Assembly (NCBI RefSeq): GCF_003312425.1
Contig: NZ_QNUX01000004.1
Span: forward strand, 124,001 to 188,000
Length of the DNA: 64,000 nt
Source: Flavobacterium psychrolimnae
Lineage (GTDB): Bacteria; Bacteroidota; Bacteroidia; Flavobacteriales; Flavobacteriaceae
Reading direction: 5' to 3'
Positions within the stretch are counted from its first letter, which is position 1; every line of letters starts with the position of its first letter. Positions 48,208 to 58,100 of the stretch are shown one piece after another. The translations under genes were made by a program, and so were the position numbers. The notes under the pieces were generated by a model that was given only the letters and a program-made list of their open reading frames with translations, was not told where the DNA came from and did no database searches.

Positions 48208-48278
48208 CCCGCTCTTAAAAGCTTGCAATAGTTCTTGGTTGAGCTAAGTAAATGTCTTTGACTATGTGCCCGCAATAG
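48208..48278 (+). repeat. Diverged direct repeat, right copy
   Basis: CCCGCTCTT ... TTTGACTATGTGCCCGC. Partner of 47653-47722. A shorter relative (CTCTGACTTTGCGC within an inverted repeat) is at 60073-60098. Confidence 0.5.
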
Positions 48279-48289
48279 TAGTGATAAAA

Positions 48290-48326
48290 AACCACAACAA
48301 AATCCAATTCTGTTGTGGTTGTTTTA
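48290..48326 (+). terminator. Terminator after the lipoprotein gene
   Basis: AACCACAACAAAA / TCTGTTGTGGTT with a short loop, then GTTTTATTC. It resembles the hairpin at 47223. Confidence 0.82.
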
Positions 48327-48371
48327 TTCTGTGACTATTTTTAATTCCACCTTCGGGGGTTAGGGGGATTT

Positions 48372-49919
48372 CTACCAAGGAATCGGATTGTAATCTTTTA
48401 AAAACTTTCCGCACCAATGCTTTCCTGTATTGATTCCGTCAAACAACGGATCCATCACTCGTGCTGCTCCATCCACAATATCTAATGGCGGCTGAAAATC
48501 TTCTTCTTCCTGTTTTCTTTTAGCTAATTCTGCAGGATCTTCGTCGGTTACCCAACCCGTATCAACAGCATTCATAAAAATGCCGTCTTTTGCCAAGGTT
48601 CCAGAGGATGTGTGCGTTAGCATATTCAAGGCAGCTTTGGCCATATTGGTATGCGGATGACGGTCTTCTTTGAAAAAGCGATGAAATTTCCCTTCCATTG
48701 CTGATACATTGATGATGTGTTTTTTTCCGGTGTTGTCTTTCTTCATCACTTCCGAAAGGCGGTTGCACAATACAAAAGGTGCTACGGAATTCACCAACTG
48801 CACTTCAATCATTTCTGTGGTTTCAATTTGTCCCAATCGCAAACGCCAGCTGTTGGTTTTTCGCAAATCAACTTGTTGCAAATCGGCATCAAGTTCTCCT
48901 TCTGGGAAAACTTCATTCGCCACCAAAGCATTATCAAACGAATACGGAATCTGGGATAATTTGGCGGAAGCCCGCAACCCAATTCCAGGTTCTGGTCCGT
49001 GCCAAGTCACCGGCATATTTTGATTAGAGGAAGCGCCTGCTGTCAATACTTTTAATTCATCCAAACAATTGGTATGATCCAGCAATAATTCTTGCGCTTG
49101 TTGTGGTAAAGAAGCGATAGAACGCTCTTCATTTTCCATTAAATGGGTATAAAATCCAGCGGGACGTCTCACCGTTTGCGCCGCATTATTAATCAGAATA
49201 TCCAAACGCTCGTATTTTTGCTCTATAAAATTGCAAAAAATCTCCACACTGGGAATATGTCGTAAATCCAATCCGTGAATTTTCAAACGATGTCCCCAAT
49301 CCATGAAATCGTCTTCCATAGAAAAACGCAAAGCGGAATCCACCGGGAAACGAGTCGTAGCAATAACGGTTGCTCCACCACGCAATAGCATCAACGTAAT
49401 GTGATAGCCAATTTTTAAGCGAGAACCAGTAATAACAGCAACTTGTCCGTTTACATCTGCGGTTTGGAAACGTTTGGCATAATTAAAATCACCACAATCC
49501 GTACACATCGTATCGTAAAAATGGTGCATTTTAGTAAACTCCGTTTTACACACGTAACAATTTCGTGGAGTTTCCAGTTCCAATTGTTCCTTGTTCACAA
49601 GATCATTGTACGCCAATAATTTTGGCGCCATAAAAATACTCGCTTCGCGCGCATGACGAATTCCTGTTTCCTTTCGGGCGGTTCGATCGCGTTTTTCCAT
49701 TTTGCGTTTGGCAGCCTCTTTTCCGTCTTTTTTTCTACGGGAAAGTTCGTCACGATCGGGTCTGGAAAACATTCCTGCCGCTTTGATTAAAGCCGTTCGT
49801 TGTTCTTTTGGAATATCAAATATTTGGTCGGTATCGGTATTCAGTTGTGCCAAAATAGCGATGCATCGGTCAATTTCTTCCGAGCTTATCGCAGTTTTAT
49901 GTTCTATTTGTTCAGTCAT
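48372..49919 (-). CDS. SDR-like protein with an N-terminal zinc ribbon and altered active site
   Basis: 515 residues. An N-terminal helical, Lys/Arg-rich part (about 1-105) is followed by a zinc ribbon, NCYVCKTEF and TMCTDCGDF (Cys about 122, 125, 142, 145), then a Rossmann SDR domain with [18 protein letters not shown] and [11 protein letters not shown]. The third Gly of TGxxxGxG is Lys, and the usual YxxxK is THR-based, TNMAK (about 424-428), so the catalytic tyrosine is missing; the Ser (NVSAMEGKF) and Lys remain. A long insert (about 260-380) splits the fold. It may bind NAD(P) without classic reductase chemistry. Function unknown. Confidence 0.82.
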   Translation of the reverse strand: MTEQIEHKTAISSEEIDRCIAILAQLNTDTDQIFDIPKEQRTALIKAAGMFSRPDRDELSRRKKDGKEAAKRKMEKRDRTARKETGIRHAREASIFMAPKLLAYNDLVNKEQLELETPRNCYVCKTEFTKMHHFYDTMCTDCGDFNYAKRFQTADVNGQVAVITGSRLKIGYHITLMLLRGGATVIATTRFPVDSALRFSMEDDFMDWGHRLKIHGLDLRHIPSVEIFCNFIEQKYERLDILINNAAQTVRRPAGFYTHLMENEERSIASLPQQAQELLLDHTNCLDELKVLTAGASSNQNMPVTWHGPEPGIGLRASAKLSQIPYSFDNALVANEVFPEGELDADLQQVDLRKTNSWRLRLGQIETTEMIEVQLVNSVAPFVLCNRLSEVMKKDNTGKKHIINVSAMEGKFHRFFKEDRHPHTNMAKAALNMLTHTSSGTLAKDGIFMNAVDTGWVTDEDPAELAKRKQEEEDFQPPLDIVDGAARVMDPLFDGINTGKHWCGKFLKDYNPIPW

Positions 49920-50043
49920 TATCGTAAAAAATGGATATTATTCTTGTGCAAATTCCAAGGGTGCAAATATAGCCTTTTTAAAGTCGGAAAGTTTCAAGGT
50001 AATACAGCCGAAAATCCAAGCGTGAAGATGATCCTATTGCATT

Positions 50044-50074
50044 TTGACTTTCGGCTATTATCTTACTATCTTCG
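50044..50074 (+). promoter_or_regulatory. Promoter of the methyltransferase gene
   Basis: TTG at 50044-50046, 20-bp spacer, TATCTTCG at 50067-50074 (one mismatch to TAnnTTTG). It lies inside the longest open frame and supports the later start at 50097. Confidence 0.45.
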
Positions 50075-50096
50075 CACCCACTTTGCAACTATCTTT

Positions 50097-50888
50097 ATGT
50101 TATTCCAAATAAAATCGTATTTACAATTCCTTTGGCACTCAAAAAATGAGCATGCCGTACATTCTCCGTTTGTATTTAGTTTATTGACAAAATGCTTTTA
50201 TGACAAAAAATTAAAACCGGAATATGCTGTTTTAAGAAAGTACCGAAACTCGCTTCTAGCAAACAATAATACCATTGAAGTTACTGATTTTGGTGCGGGT
50301 TCGAAAGTTTTTAAATCCAATACAAGAGTAATTTCCAAGATTGCAAAAACGGCGGGGATTTCTCCAAAACGAGCCGAATTATTATTTAGAATCACAAATT
50401 ATTTTCAGCCAAACAGTACTTTAGAAATTGGAACTTCGTTAGGATTGGCTACTTCGGCACTTTCTTTAGGGTCTCGAAGCGTCGGGAGAAAAGCAAAAAT
50501 CACAACGCTGGAAGGTTGTCCGGAAACTGCAAAAATTGCTCAATTACAATTTGAAAACTTTAATTTGGATAATGTAAATCAAATCGTAAATGAATTTAGT
50601 AGTTTTTTGGGTGACATCCAACTTCAAACTTTAAACTTCCAACTTATTTACTTTGACGGTAATCACTCTAAGAAAGCCACTTTAGACTATTTCGAATTAC
50701 TACTTCCTACAATTACTAACGAAACGGTTTGGATATTTGATGACATTCATTGGTCGCCAGAAATGGAAGAAGCTTGGGAAATAATCAAAAAACATCCAAA
50801 TGTGACCGTAACCATTGATACGTTTCAGTGGGGATTGGTATTTTTCAGAAGGGAGCAACCCAAAGAGCATTTTATCATTAGAATGTAA
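50097..50888 (+). CDS. Class I SAM-dependent methyltransferase
   Basis: 263 residues from ATG 50097: LFQIKSYLQFLWHSKNEHAV then HSPFVFSL, a common start in flavobacterial homologues. SAM-binding motif I is TLEIGTSLGLATSALSLG, then ITTLEGCPETAKIAQ (acidic ribose contact) and LIYFDGNHSKKATLDYFELL. It resembles O-methyltransferases; the acceptor is unknown. The open frame runs back to 49800 into the neighbouring gene's antisense strand and is rejected as coding there. Confidence 0.85.
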   Translation: MLFQIKSYLQFLWHSKNEHAVHSPFVFSLLTKCFYDKKLKPEYAVLRKYRNSLLANNNTIEVTDFGAGSKVFKSNTRVISKIAKTAGISPKRAELLFRITNYFQPNSTLEIGTSLGLATSALSLGSRSVGRKAKITTLEGCPETAKIAQLQFENFNLDNVNQIVNEFSSFLGDIQLQTLNFQLIYFDGNHSKKATLDYFELLLPTITNETVWIFDDIHWSPEMEEAWEIIKKHPNVTVTIDTFQWGLVFFRREQPKEHFIIRM

Positions 50889-50891
50889 CGC

Positions 50892-50926
50892 AAAAAAAAT
50901 GACAGCCATCCCTGACTGCCATTCTT
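50892..50926 (-). terminator. Terminator of the coiled-coil lipoprotein gene
   Basis: Minus strand AATGGCAG / CTGTCATT (one G-U pair) followed by TTTTTTTGCG. Could also stop the convergent methyltransferase transcript. Confidence 0.75.
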
Positions 50927-50960
50927 AATGTAGAATAACCAATTCTTTATTATTTCTTCT

Positions 50961-51641
50961 TTATTCTTTAGCTCTTTTCATTTCTCCTGATTTAGCTCCC
51001 ATTCTGTTCAATGTGTACATTGGTGCGAATTTTGCTTTTAAACCAGCAATTTTTCTGTTGTCTTCAGATGATAAACCTTCTTTTTCAACAGTATTTTTTC
51101 TGCTATCTAATGCTTCATACATCAATTTAATTTCATCCCAGTCTTCACGAGAATATTTATCTTTATTATCCTCAACAGTATGTACAAATTGTTGGTATAC
51201 ATTATGAATATTAGCTGCATTTACCCAACTAAAGTTCATGTCCTCACCCATTTTTCCTTCACCAAACAAGGAATTTCTCATTTGTTGTTTTGTGTTTGGT
51301 GCAGTTGCAGTTGCAGCTACTTGTGCAGCAGCATTTTCAGCTTCAATTTTAGCTTTCAAAGCTTCATATTTAGCTCTACTTGCATCAAGACGAGCTTGCG
51401 CTTCTGCATTGTCTTTCATGTCAGCAATAGCAGCTTCAGCTTCAGCACTTCTTAGTTGGTAAGATGCTTCAATTCCTTCCCAGTTTTCTCTAGCGTCTTC
51501 AGCTGTTACATTACCTAATGAATCTACGTACATTACATAAGTGTCCACTTTTTTACCTGCTTGTTCCGCTTTTTCATCTTTACAAGATGTAAATCCAATA
51601 GCGATTACCGCTAATCCTAATGCTAATTTTGTATTTTTCAT
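50961..51641 (-). CDS. Coiled-coil lipoprotein (DUF6565-like)
   Basis: 226 residues with lipobox (IGFTSC, KDEKAEQ). The region about 45-110 is Ala/Glu/Lys-rich and strongly coiled coil (ENWEGIEASYQLRSAEAEAA and on), then a Gln/Asn part and a second helix region. VDTYVMYVDSLGNVTAEDA near the start fits a flavobacterial family of unknown role that I recall as DUF6565. It has an exact promoter upstream and its own terminator. Confidence 0.75.
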   Translation of the reverse strand: MKNTKLALGLAVIAIGFTSCKDEKAEQAGKKVDTYVMYVDSLGNVTAEDARENWEGIEASYQLRSAEAEAAIADMKDNAEAQARLDASRAKYEALKAKIEAENAAAQVAATATAPNTKQQMRNSLFGEGKMGEDMNFSWVNAANIHNVYQQFVHTVEDNKDKYSREDWDEIKLMYEALDSRKNTVEKEGLSSEDNRKIAGLKAKFAPMYTLNRMGAKSGEMKRAKE

Positions 51642-51670
51642 AATTTTTGATTTGATTAATTATTATTAAA

Positions 51671-51700
51671 CAAATGTAAATAACATTACACAATAATCAA
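51671..51700 (-). promoter_or_regulatory. Promoter of the coiled-coil lipoprotein gene
   Basis: Minus strand: TTG (51698-51700), 19-bp spacer, TACATTTG (51671-51678), exact consensus, 30 bp before the start codon. Confidence 0.65.
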
Positions 51701-52000
51701 TATTTAACCAATAATTATATAACTTATTTAAATAATTGTGAAATAAAAAATATAAAAGTGTGAATTATACAAATTGATATTAAAATTGTGTAAAAAAACA
51801 AATACGTATTTTATGTATAAATAAAGACAAATCCCAAGCATGTAAGAAGAACATTCTGAAACCGTCAAAATTTCAATGCAGATATAGTGTAACAAATTTA
51901 AAAAACGACTACTTATTAATAATTCAAAAGTTTTTGTACTTTTAAAATCTAATTTAATAGCAGCCTGCGCAAAGTCAAAGGTCAAAAATCATATATTCTA
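51701..52000. other. Gene-free stretch upstream of the ABC ATPase gene
   Basis: AT-rich. An open frame at 51728-51985 (minus) has no convincing composition or start and is not called. A near-consensus TACTTTTA lies about 60 bp before the ATPase start. GCGCAAAGTCA near 51967 matches, inverted, the TGACTTTGCGC word of the repeats at 47700 and 60090. Confidence 0.4.
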
Positions 52001-52687
52001 ATGGCAAACCCGTTAATCAAAATAACCAATATCAAACGAAATTTTGTTCTGGGAAATGAAATCGTTTATGTTCTTAAAGGCATTGATTTAGAAATAAATA
52101 AAGGCGAATATGTAGCATTAATGGGACCTTCAGGATCTGGAAAATCAACTTTAATGAATTTATTAGGCTGCCTGGATACGCCAACATCCGGAAGTTACAT
52201 TCTGAACGGAAAAGACGTCAGCCAAATGAAAGATGATGAATTAGCCGAAATTCGAAATAAAGAAATCGGATTCGTTTTCCAGACTTTCAACCTTTTACCT
52301 CGCACAACTGCGCTAGATAATGTGGCTTTACCCATGATTTATGCCGGTTTTTCAAAATCCGAAAGAAACAAACGCGCCACCGAAGTGTTGGAACAAGTAA
52401 ATCTTGCAGATAGAATGGATCACCAGCCCAACCAACTTTCAGGAGGTCAACGCCAGCGTGTGGCTATTGCCCGTGCTTTGGTCAACAAACCGTCCATCAT
52501 TCTTGCCGATGAGCCAACCGGAAACCTTGACAGCAAAACTTCGCTTGAAATTATGAAACTTTTTGGAGACATACACGCCAATGGAAACACCGTGATTTTG
52601 GTAACGCACGAGGAAGAAATTGCCGAATATGCCCACAGAGTAATCCGTTTGCGTGATGGACTGATCGAAAGCGACACTACAAAATAA
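52001..52687 (+). CDS. ABC transporter ATP-binding protein (LolD/MacB type), no adjacent permease
   Basis: 228 residues with Walker [17 protein letters not shown]-loop [18 protein letters not shown], signature [15 protein letters not shown], Walker [17 protein letters not shown] and H-loop [17 protein letters not shown]. Family members power FtsX-like permeases that extract lipoproteins or pump peptides. Neither neighbour is a permease: the next gene is an ATP-grasp protein behind a repeat element. The partner must be elsewhere in the genome. Confidence 0.93.
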   Translation: MANPLIKITNIKRNFVLGNEIVYVLKGIDLEINKGEYVALMGPSGSGKSTLMNLLGCLDTPTSGSYILNGKDVSQMKDDELAEIRNKEIGFVFQTFNLLPRTTALDNVALPMIYAGFSKSERNKRATEVLEQVNLADRMDHQPNQLSGGQRQRVAIARALVNKPSIILADEPTGNLDSKTSLEIMKLFGDIHANGNTVILVTHEEEIAEYAHRVIRLRDGLIESDTTK

Positions 52688-52697
52688 TTTTTTTTCA

Positions 52698-52792
52698 GGA
52701 GCTTTTTCCGGCTATCCGCTTGTATCTCTTTCTTGTCATTCTTCCTTTGTCTGAATAACAAGAAAGAGGATACCGCTTTTATCCGGGCTAGG
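52698..52792 (+). repeat. Dispersed intergenic element, copy D
   Basis: GGAGCTTTTTCCGGCTATCC start, central stem CTCTTTCTTGT / ACAAGAAAGAG around a 20-nt loop, then GGATACCGCTTTTATCCGGG and GGGCTAGG at the end. It starts 10 bp after the ATPase stop. Confidence 0.72.
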
Positions 52793-52842
52793 AAATCCTA
52801 CTTAAAATTGCGTCTACAATTCCAAAAAAAACCTTTCCAAAA

Positions 52843-53700
52843 ATGAAAATCGCCATACTAACCTGCGAAAAACTTCCCGACCTAAATCCCGAAGATCAAA
52901 AAATAATTCCGGCATTGGCCCAACATAATATTCAAGCTACCGCCGCTATCTGGAGTGACAAAACCATAAATTGGTCTGAATTTGATTATTTAGTCTTTCG
53001 CAATACTTGGGACTATTTCGAGAAAGAAACCGAATTTAAAATTTGGCTTAACCAAATAGCGCAACTGGAAATTAAAACACTGAATCCAATTGTAACAATC
53101 AAGCAAAATATCCATAAGTTTTACTTGCGTGAAATGGAACAGCAAGGAATTACTATTTTGCCTACTGTTTTCATTGACAAAACAGATGCTCTTAATCTGG
53201 CAGAACTCATTCCGGCACATTGGTACAAAGCGGTTATAAAACCAGCATTTTCAGCAGGTTCCTATCTGACCGAAGTTTTTGAAATTTCCGAAATTCAAGC
53301 AATAAGCGAAAAATATAAAAGTATTGCCGCTGAGAAAGAGTTGCTTTTACAGGAATTCATGCCTGAGATTCAAACATTAGGAGAAACCTCTTTTATCTTT
53401 TTCAATAAAAAATTCTCCCACGCGGTCAATAAAAAACCCGTTGACGGAGATTTCAGAGTACAATCACTTTTTGGAGGAAAATATACTTTGGTTCATCCAA
53501 GTTCAGAAATGATTCAGAAAGCCCAAAAAATTGTCGACACTTTTCAGGAAGATCTTTTATACGCCAGAGTAGACGGAATTCTTATTGACAACGAACTTTA
53601 TTTAATGGAAATTGAATGCATTGAACCCGATTTATATTTCAATCTGAGTGAAAACGCAATGGAACGATTTGTTGCAGAAATAGTGGAATTAATAGCTTAA
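52843..53700 (+). CDS. ATP-grasp-domain protein of unknown substrate
   Basis: 285 residues with a pre-ATP-grasp Rossmann part (KIAILTCEKLPDLNPEDQKI, FDYLVFRNTWDYFEKETEF) and an ATP-grasp domain (YKAVIKPAFSAGSYLT as nucleotide-binding lysine region, KELLLQEFMPEI, LYARVDGILIDNELYLMEIE, CIEPDLYF as the metal-binding end). The fold joins an acid to an amine with ATP. It resembles uncharacterised glutathione-synthetase-like proteins. It stands alone. Confidence 0.8.
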   Translation: MKIAILTCEKLPDLNPEDQKIIPALAQHNIQATAAIWSDKTINWSEFDYLVFRNTWDYFEKETEFKIWLNQIAQLEIKTLNPIVTIKQNIHKFYLREMEQQGITILPTVFIDKTDALNLAELIPAHWYKAVIKPAFSAGSYLTEVFEISEIQAISEKYKSIAAEKELLLQEFMPEIQTLGETSFIFFNKKFSHAVNKKPVDGDFRVQSLFGGKYTLVHPSSEMIQKAQKIVDTFQEDLLYARVDGILIDNELYLMEIECIEPDLYFNLSENAMERFVAEIVELIA

Positions 53701-54037
53701 TTTTATATACTTAAAACAGCATTGATTAACTCTTATGTTTGAATTAATGAGCAGTTAAACGAGTTTAATATCGTACTATTGAATGTATGCACTACCAATA
53801 AACATATAAGTCGTGTAAGCATTAAACCTTAAGTGACCTTATTAATATTTAAGTTATATAAGCTCAACTAAAATTAAACTTATATGACTTATATGTTAAA
53901 AAATGCGACATTGTTTTATTCTTATTGCTTAGTTACATTTGCAGCTTGAATTCAATAATTATATTTTAGATTTATGATTTTTATTCACAACTATAAATCT
54001 GTAATCTAAAATCGTTAATCAACAATCTAAAATCAAA
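53701..54037. other. Gap with A/T-rich word repeats
   Basis: No gene. Around 53828-53905 it has repeated words such as CTTATATGACTTATATG and TTAAGTGACCTTATT. Near 53990-54034 lie repeats of AATCTAAAATC type, related to the inverted repeat at 54608. No cobalamin riboswitch-like sequence is seen before the adenosyltransferase gene. Confidence 0.5.
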
Positions 54038-54607
54038 ATGAAAGTATATACAAAGACTGGAGACAAAGGAACAACGGCACTTTTTGGCGGAACCAGAGTC
54101 CCAAAAGACCATGCCCGCATAGAAAGTTATGGAACCGTTGACGAATTAAATTCTCATATTGGTTTGATTCGCGATCAGGAAATGAACAGTCATTATAAAG
54201 AAATTCTTATCGAAATTCAGGATCGTTTGTTTACTGTTGGCGCTATTTTAGCAACGCCACCGGAAAAAGAAGTGATGAAAAACGGTGAACTTCGTTTGAA
54301 AAAACTAGGAATTATAGAATCCGATATTGAATTATTGGAAAATGAAATTGACGCTATGGAAGAAGCATTACCGCCAATGACTCATTTTGTACTTCCTGGC
54401 GGACATACCACTGTGTCATATTGTCATATTGCACGTTGCGTTTGTCGCAGAGCAGAGCGCTTAGCAGTACATTTAAGCCACAATGAACCTGTTGCTGAAA
54501 TCGCAATTAAGTACTTAAACCGACTTTCTGACTATCTTTTTGTGTTGGCACGAAAGTTGTCTCATGACTTAAAAGCTGCCGAAGTTCAATGGATTCCGAG
54601 AAAATAA
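54038..54607 (+). CDS. Cob(I)yrinic acid a,c-diamide adenosyltransferase, PduO type
   Basis: Attaches adenosyl to cob(I)alamin to make coenzyme B12. 189 residues: KVYTKTGDKGTTALFGGTRV and SYGTVDELNSHIGLIRDQ give the ATP-binding start, HFVLPGGHTTVSYCHIARCV with CRRAERLAV the cobalamin/ATP site, and LNRLSDYLFVLAR the end. It gives a possible link to methylmalonyl-CoA mutase downstream of the propionyl-CoA carboxylase, and to the B12-binding radical SAM protein; the link is metabolic, not positional. Confidence 0.95.
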   Translation: MKVYTKTGDKGTTALFGGTRVPKDHARIESYGTVDELNSHIGLIRDQEMNSHYKEILIEIQDRLFTVGAILATPPEKEVMKNGELRLKKLGIIESDIELLENEIDAMEEALPPMTHFVLPGGHTTVSYCHIARCVCRRAERLAVHLSHNEPVAEIAIKYLNRLSDYLFVLARKLSHDLKAAEVQWIPRK

Positions 54608-54746
54608 GATTTTTGATTTCAGATTAACGATTTTTGATTTCAGATTTTTTAAAACTTAAAATTCATATTTAATAGATTAGATTGATTTAAAAGATTTGAA
54701 TATCATTTTTTTTAAATCAAAAATCGTTAATCTCAAATCAAAAATC
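54608..54746. repeat. 33-bp inverted repeat with 73-bp spacer
   Basis: Left arm 54608-54640 and right arm 54714-54746 are inverted copies with 32 of 33 bases matching. Each arm is itself two GATTTTTGATTT units around AGATTAAC. It starts right at the stop of the adenosyltransferase gene. Confidence 0.75.
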
Positions 54747-54797
54747 AGCAATCAATCAAACGTTCTTAACTTTAACTAAAAATAAATCAATTTTTAC

Positions 54798-54827
54798 TTG
54801 TATTTTTCAGTAAAAAATTTATTTTTG
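54798..54827 (+). promoter_or_regulatory. Promoter of the DUF2795 gene
   Basis: TTG (54798-54800), 19-bp spacer, TATTTTTG (54820-54827). An exact Bacteroidetes promoter 22 bp before the start codon. Confidence 0.7.
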
Positions 54828-54849
54828 CACAAAACTAAATCGACAACAG

Positions 54850-55071
54850 ATGTATTGGACATTAGAATTAGCATCCTATTTAAGTGATGCCCCGTGGCCT
54901 GCTAACAAAGACGAACTTATTGACTACGCTATTAGAGCAGGAGCTCCATTAGAAGTAGTAGAAAACCTTCAATCAATCGAGGATGAAGGCGAGATATATG
55001 AATCAATGGAAGAAATATGGCCAGATTATCCTACGGACGAAGATTATCTTTGGAACGAGGATGAATATTAA
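54850..55071 (+). CDS. DUF2795 protein
   Basis: 73 residues: YWTLELASYLSDAPWPANKD, APLEVVENLQSIEDEGEIYE, and a very acidic C-terminus (DEDYLWNEDEY). Matches the small, conserved DUF2795 family of Bacteroidetes, of unknown function. Own promoter and own terminator. Confidence 0.88.
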   Translation: MYWTLELASYLSDAPWPANKDELIDYAIRAGAPLEVVENLQSIEDEGEIYESMEEIWPDYPTDEDYLWNEDEY

Positions 55072-55082
55072 AAGGTAAACCA

Positions 55083-55113
55083 ATAAAAAAGTCTCAAAAG
55101 AGGCTTTTTTTTG
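55083..55113 (+). terminator. Terminator of the DUF2795 gene
   Basis: AAAAAAGTCTC / GAGGCTTTTTT around AAAA, running into eight T. Confidence 0.9.
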
Positions 55114-55156
55114 GTTTAAATTTACAGAATTACACAATTAGAAATAAAAAAATATC

Positions 55157-58100
55157 ATGAGTTTCATAAACAGTATTATTAAAGTCTTTGTTGGCGATAA
55201 GTCACAAAAAGATGTCAAAGCTTTACAACCTTATCTCAACAAAATAAAAACTTTCGAGGAACCACTCAAGGCATTATCCAATGATGAACTTAGAGGAAGA
55301 ACGATCTTTTTTAAAGACAAAATAAAACAAGCTCGTTCAGAAAAAGATGCGAAAATCGCAGCACTGAAACAAGAGGTGGAAAGCATTGTAGATATTGACC
55401 AAAGAGAAGATATTTACGTAGCCATTGACGCTCTTGAAAAAGAGGCCTACGATATCTCCGAAAAAACATTGATGGAAATTCTTCCGGAAGCTTTTGCAGT
55501 GGTTAAAGAAACAGCAAGACGTTTCAAAGACAATACACAAATCGTGGTAACGGCAACTCCAAAAGACCGTGAACTTTCAGCAACAAAAAGCTACATTACT
55601 TTAGATGGAGATACTGCCATATGGGCAAATTCATGGAGTGCTGCTGGGAAAGAAATTACTTGGGACATGATTCACTATGACGTACAATTAATTGGCGGAA
55701 TGGTTTTACATGAAGGAAAAGTAGCTGAAATGCAAACAGGTGAAGGAAAAACATTAGTGGCAACTTTACCGCTTTACTTAAATGCGTTAACTGGAAACGG
55801 AGTGCATTTAGTAACTGTGAATGATTATTTGGCAAAAAGGGATAGTACCTGGAAAGCACCATTATTCGAATTTCACGGGATGACAGTGGAATGTATTGAC
55901 AATTACCAACCAAGTTCAGAAGGAAGAAAAAAAGCATACGATGCCGATATCACTTACGGAACCAATAATGAATTTGGTTTTGATTATTTGAGAGATAATA
56001 TGGCGCATTCACCTGCCGATTTAGTACAAAGAAAACACAATTATGCTATTGTCGATGAGGTCGATTCTGTATTAATTGATGACGCCAGAACTCCATTGAT
56101 TATTTCAGGACCAGTTCCACAAGGAGATCGTCATGAATTCATGGAAATGAAACCAAAAATTGAAAACTTAGTAAGTTTACAACGTCAATTAGCAAACGGT
56201 TTCTTATCTGAAGCTAAAAAATTAATTAAAGAAGGAAAAACTAAAGAAGGTGGTTTCCAATTATTAAGAGCTTACAGAGCTTTACCAAAAAACAAAGCAT
56301 TAATTAAATTTTTGAGTGAAGAAGGAATCAAACAATTGCTTCAGAAAACAGAAAATCAATACATGCAGGATAACAAAAGAGAAATGCACAAGATTGATGA
56401 GGCATTGTATTTTGTTATTGAAGAAAAAAACAATCAAGTTGAATTGTCAGATAATGGAATTCAATATCTTTCTGGAGATACTGATGCTGACTTTTTTGTA
56501 CTTCCAGACATTGGAACTGAAATCGCCGCTATCGAAAAGAAAAAATTAGATAAAGACACTGAAGCTGAAGAAAAAGAAAAATTATTTCAGGATTTCGGTG
56601 TAAAAAGCGAGCGTATTCACACCTTGACACAACTTTTGAAAGCTTACGCTTTATTCGAAAAAGATGTAGAATATGTAATCATGGACAACAAAATCATGAT
56701 TGTTGATGAGCAAACGGGTCGTATCATGGACGGTCGTCGTTATTCTGACGGATTGCACCAAGCGATTGAAGCCAAAGAAAATGTAAAAATCGAAGCTGCA
56801 ACTCAAACCTTTGCAACCGTAACGTTACAGAATTACTTCAGAATGTACAACAAACTGGGAGGAATGACTGGAACTGCCTCTACGGAAGCGGGCGAGTTAT
56901 GGCAAATATATAAACTGGACGTAGTAGAAATTCCTACGAACAGAGGAATGGCCAGATTAGACAAAGAGGATTTTATTTATAAAACAACTCGTGAAAAATT
57001 CAATGCCGTTATCGAAGACGTAACTGAATTGTCTAAAGCAGGAAGACCGGTACTTATTGGTACAACTTCGGTAGAGATTTCAGAATTATTAAGCCGAATG
57101 TTGAAAATGAGAGGCGTTGTACACAATGTCTTGAATGCAAAAATGCACAAACAAGAAGCACAAATTGTTGAAGAAGCCGGAAAACCTGGAGTAGTAACTA
57201 TTGCAACTAACATGGCTGGTCGTGGTACCGATATTAAATTATCTGCCGAAGTAAAAGCCGCTGGTGGATTAGCAATTGTAGGTACGGAACGTCATGATTC
57301 GCGTCGTGTAGACCGTCAGTTACGTGGTCGTGCAGGACGTCAAGGTGATCCTGGAAGTTCTCAGTTTTATGTTTCTCTTGAAGACAACCTGATGCGTTTG
57401 TTTGGTTCTGAAAGAGTGGCTAAAGTGATGGACCGTATGGGATTACAGGAAGGTGAAGTGATTCAGCATTCTATGATGACAAAATCTATCGAACGTGCTC
57501 AGAAAAAAGTAGAAGAAAACAACTTTGGAGTTCGTAAGCGTTTATTAGAATATGATGATGTTATGAATGCGCAACGTGAAGTAGTTTACAAACGTCGTCG
57601 TCATGCCTTGTTTGGAGAGCGATTGAAATTGGACATTGCCAACATGCTTTATGACACCTGCGAACTTATCATTGGAGAAAATAAAGCGACTAACAATTTC
57701 AAAAACTTTGAGTTTGAATTGATTCGTTATTTCTCTATCACATCACCAGTTACTGAAAGTGAGTTCACGAAGTTGAGCGAAATGGAATTAACAGGAAAAG
57801 TGTACAAAGCAACTTTAGACTATTATACAGAGAAAACGGAAAGAAGCGCCAGAGAAGCTTTCCCAATCATAAAAAGTGTTTACGAAGATAAAAACAACCA
57901 ATTTGAGCGCATCGTTGTTCCGTTTACAGATGGAATAAAATCGTTGAATGTGGTTACTGATTTGAAAACCGCTTACGAAACGCAAGGCGCGCAATTAGTG
58001 GCTGATTTCGAGAAAAACATCACGTTAGCAATTGTAGATGAAGCTTGGAAAAAACACTTGCGTAAAATGGACGAATTGAAACAATCGGTTCAACTTGCCG

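Noticed and set aside
47653..48278. Integron cassette with attC sites
   Set aside because: The repeats lack the paired R'/R'' core sites and no integrase gene is present; only a general cassette-like layout remains.
49800..50096. N-terminal extension of the methyltransferase gene
   Set aside because: It overlaps the start of the divergent SDR-like gene and the promoter at 50044; homologue-like sequence begins at 50097.
51728..51985. 85-residue minus-strand frame
   Set aside because: Odd composition, covers the promoter region of the neighbouring genes, and no family resemblance.
53701..54037. Cobalamin riboswitch before the adenosyltransferase gene
   Set aside because: None of the conserved B12-box words could be found; the gap is A/T word repeats.
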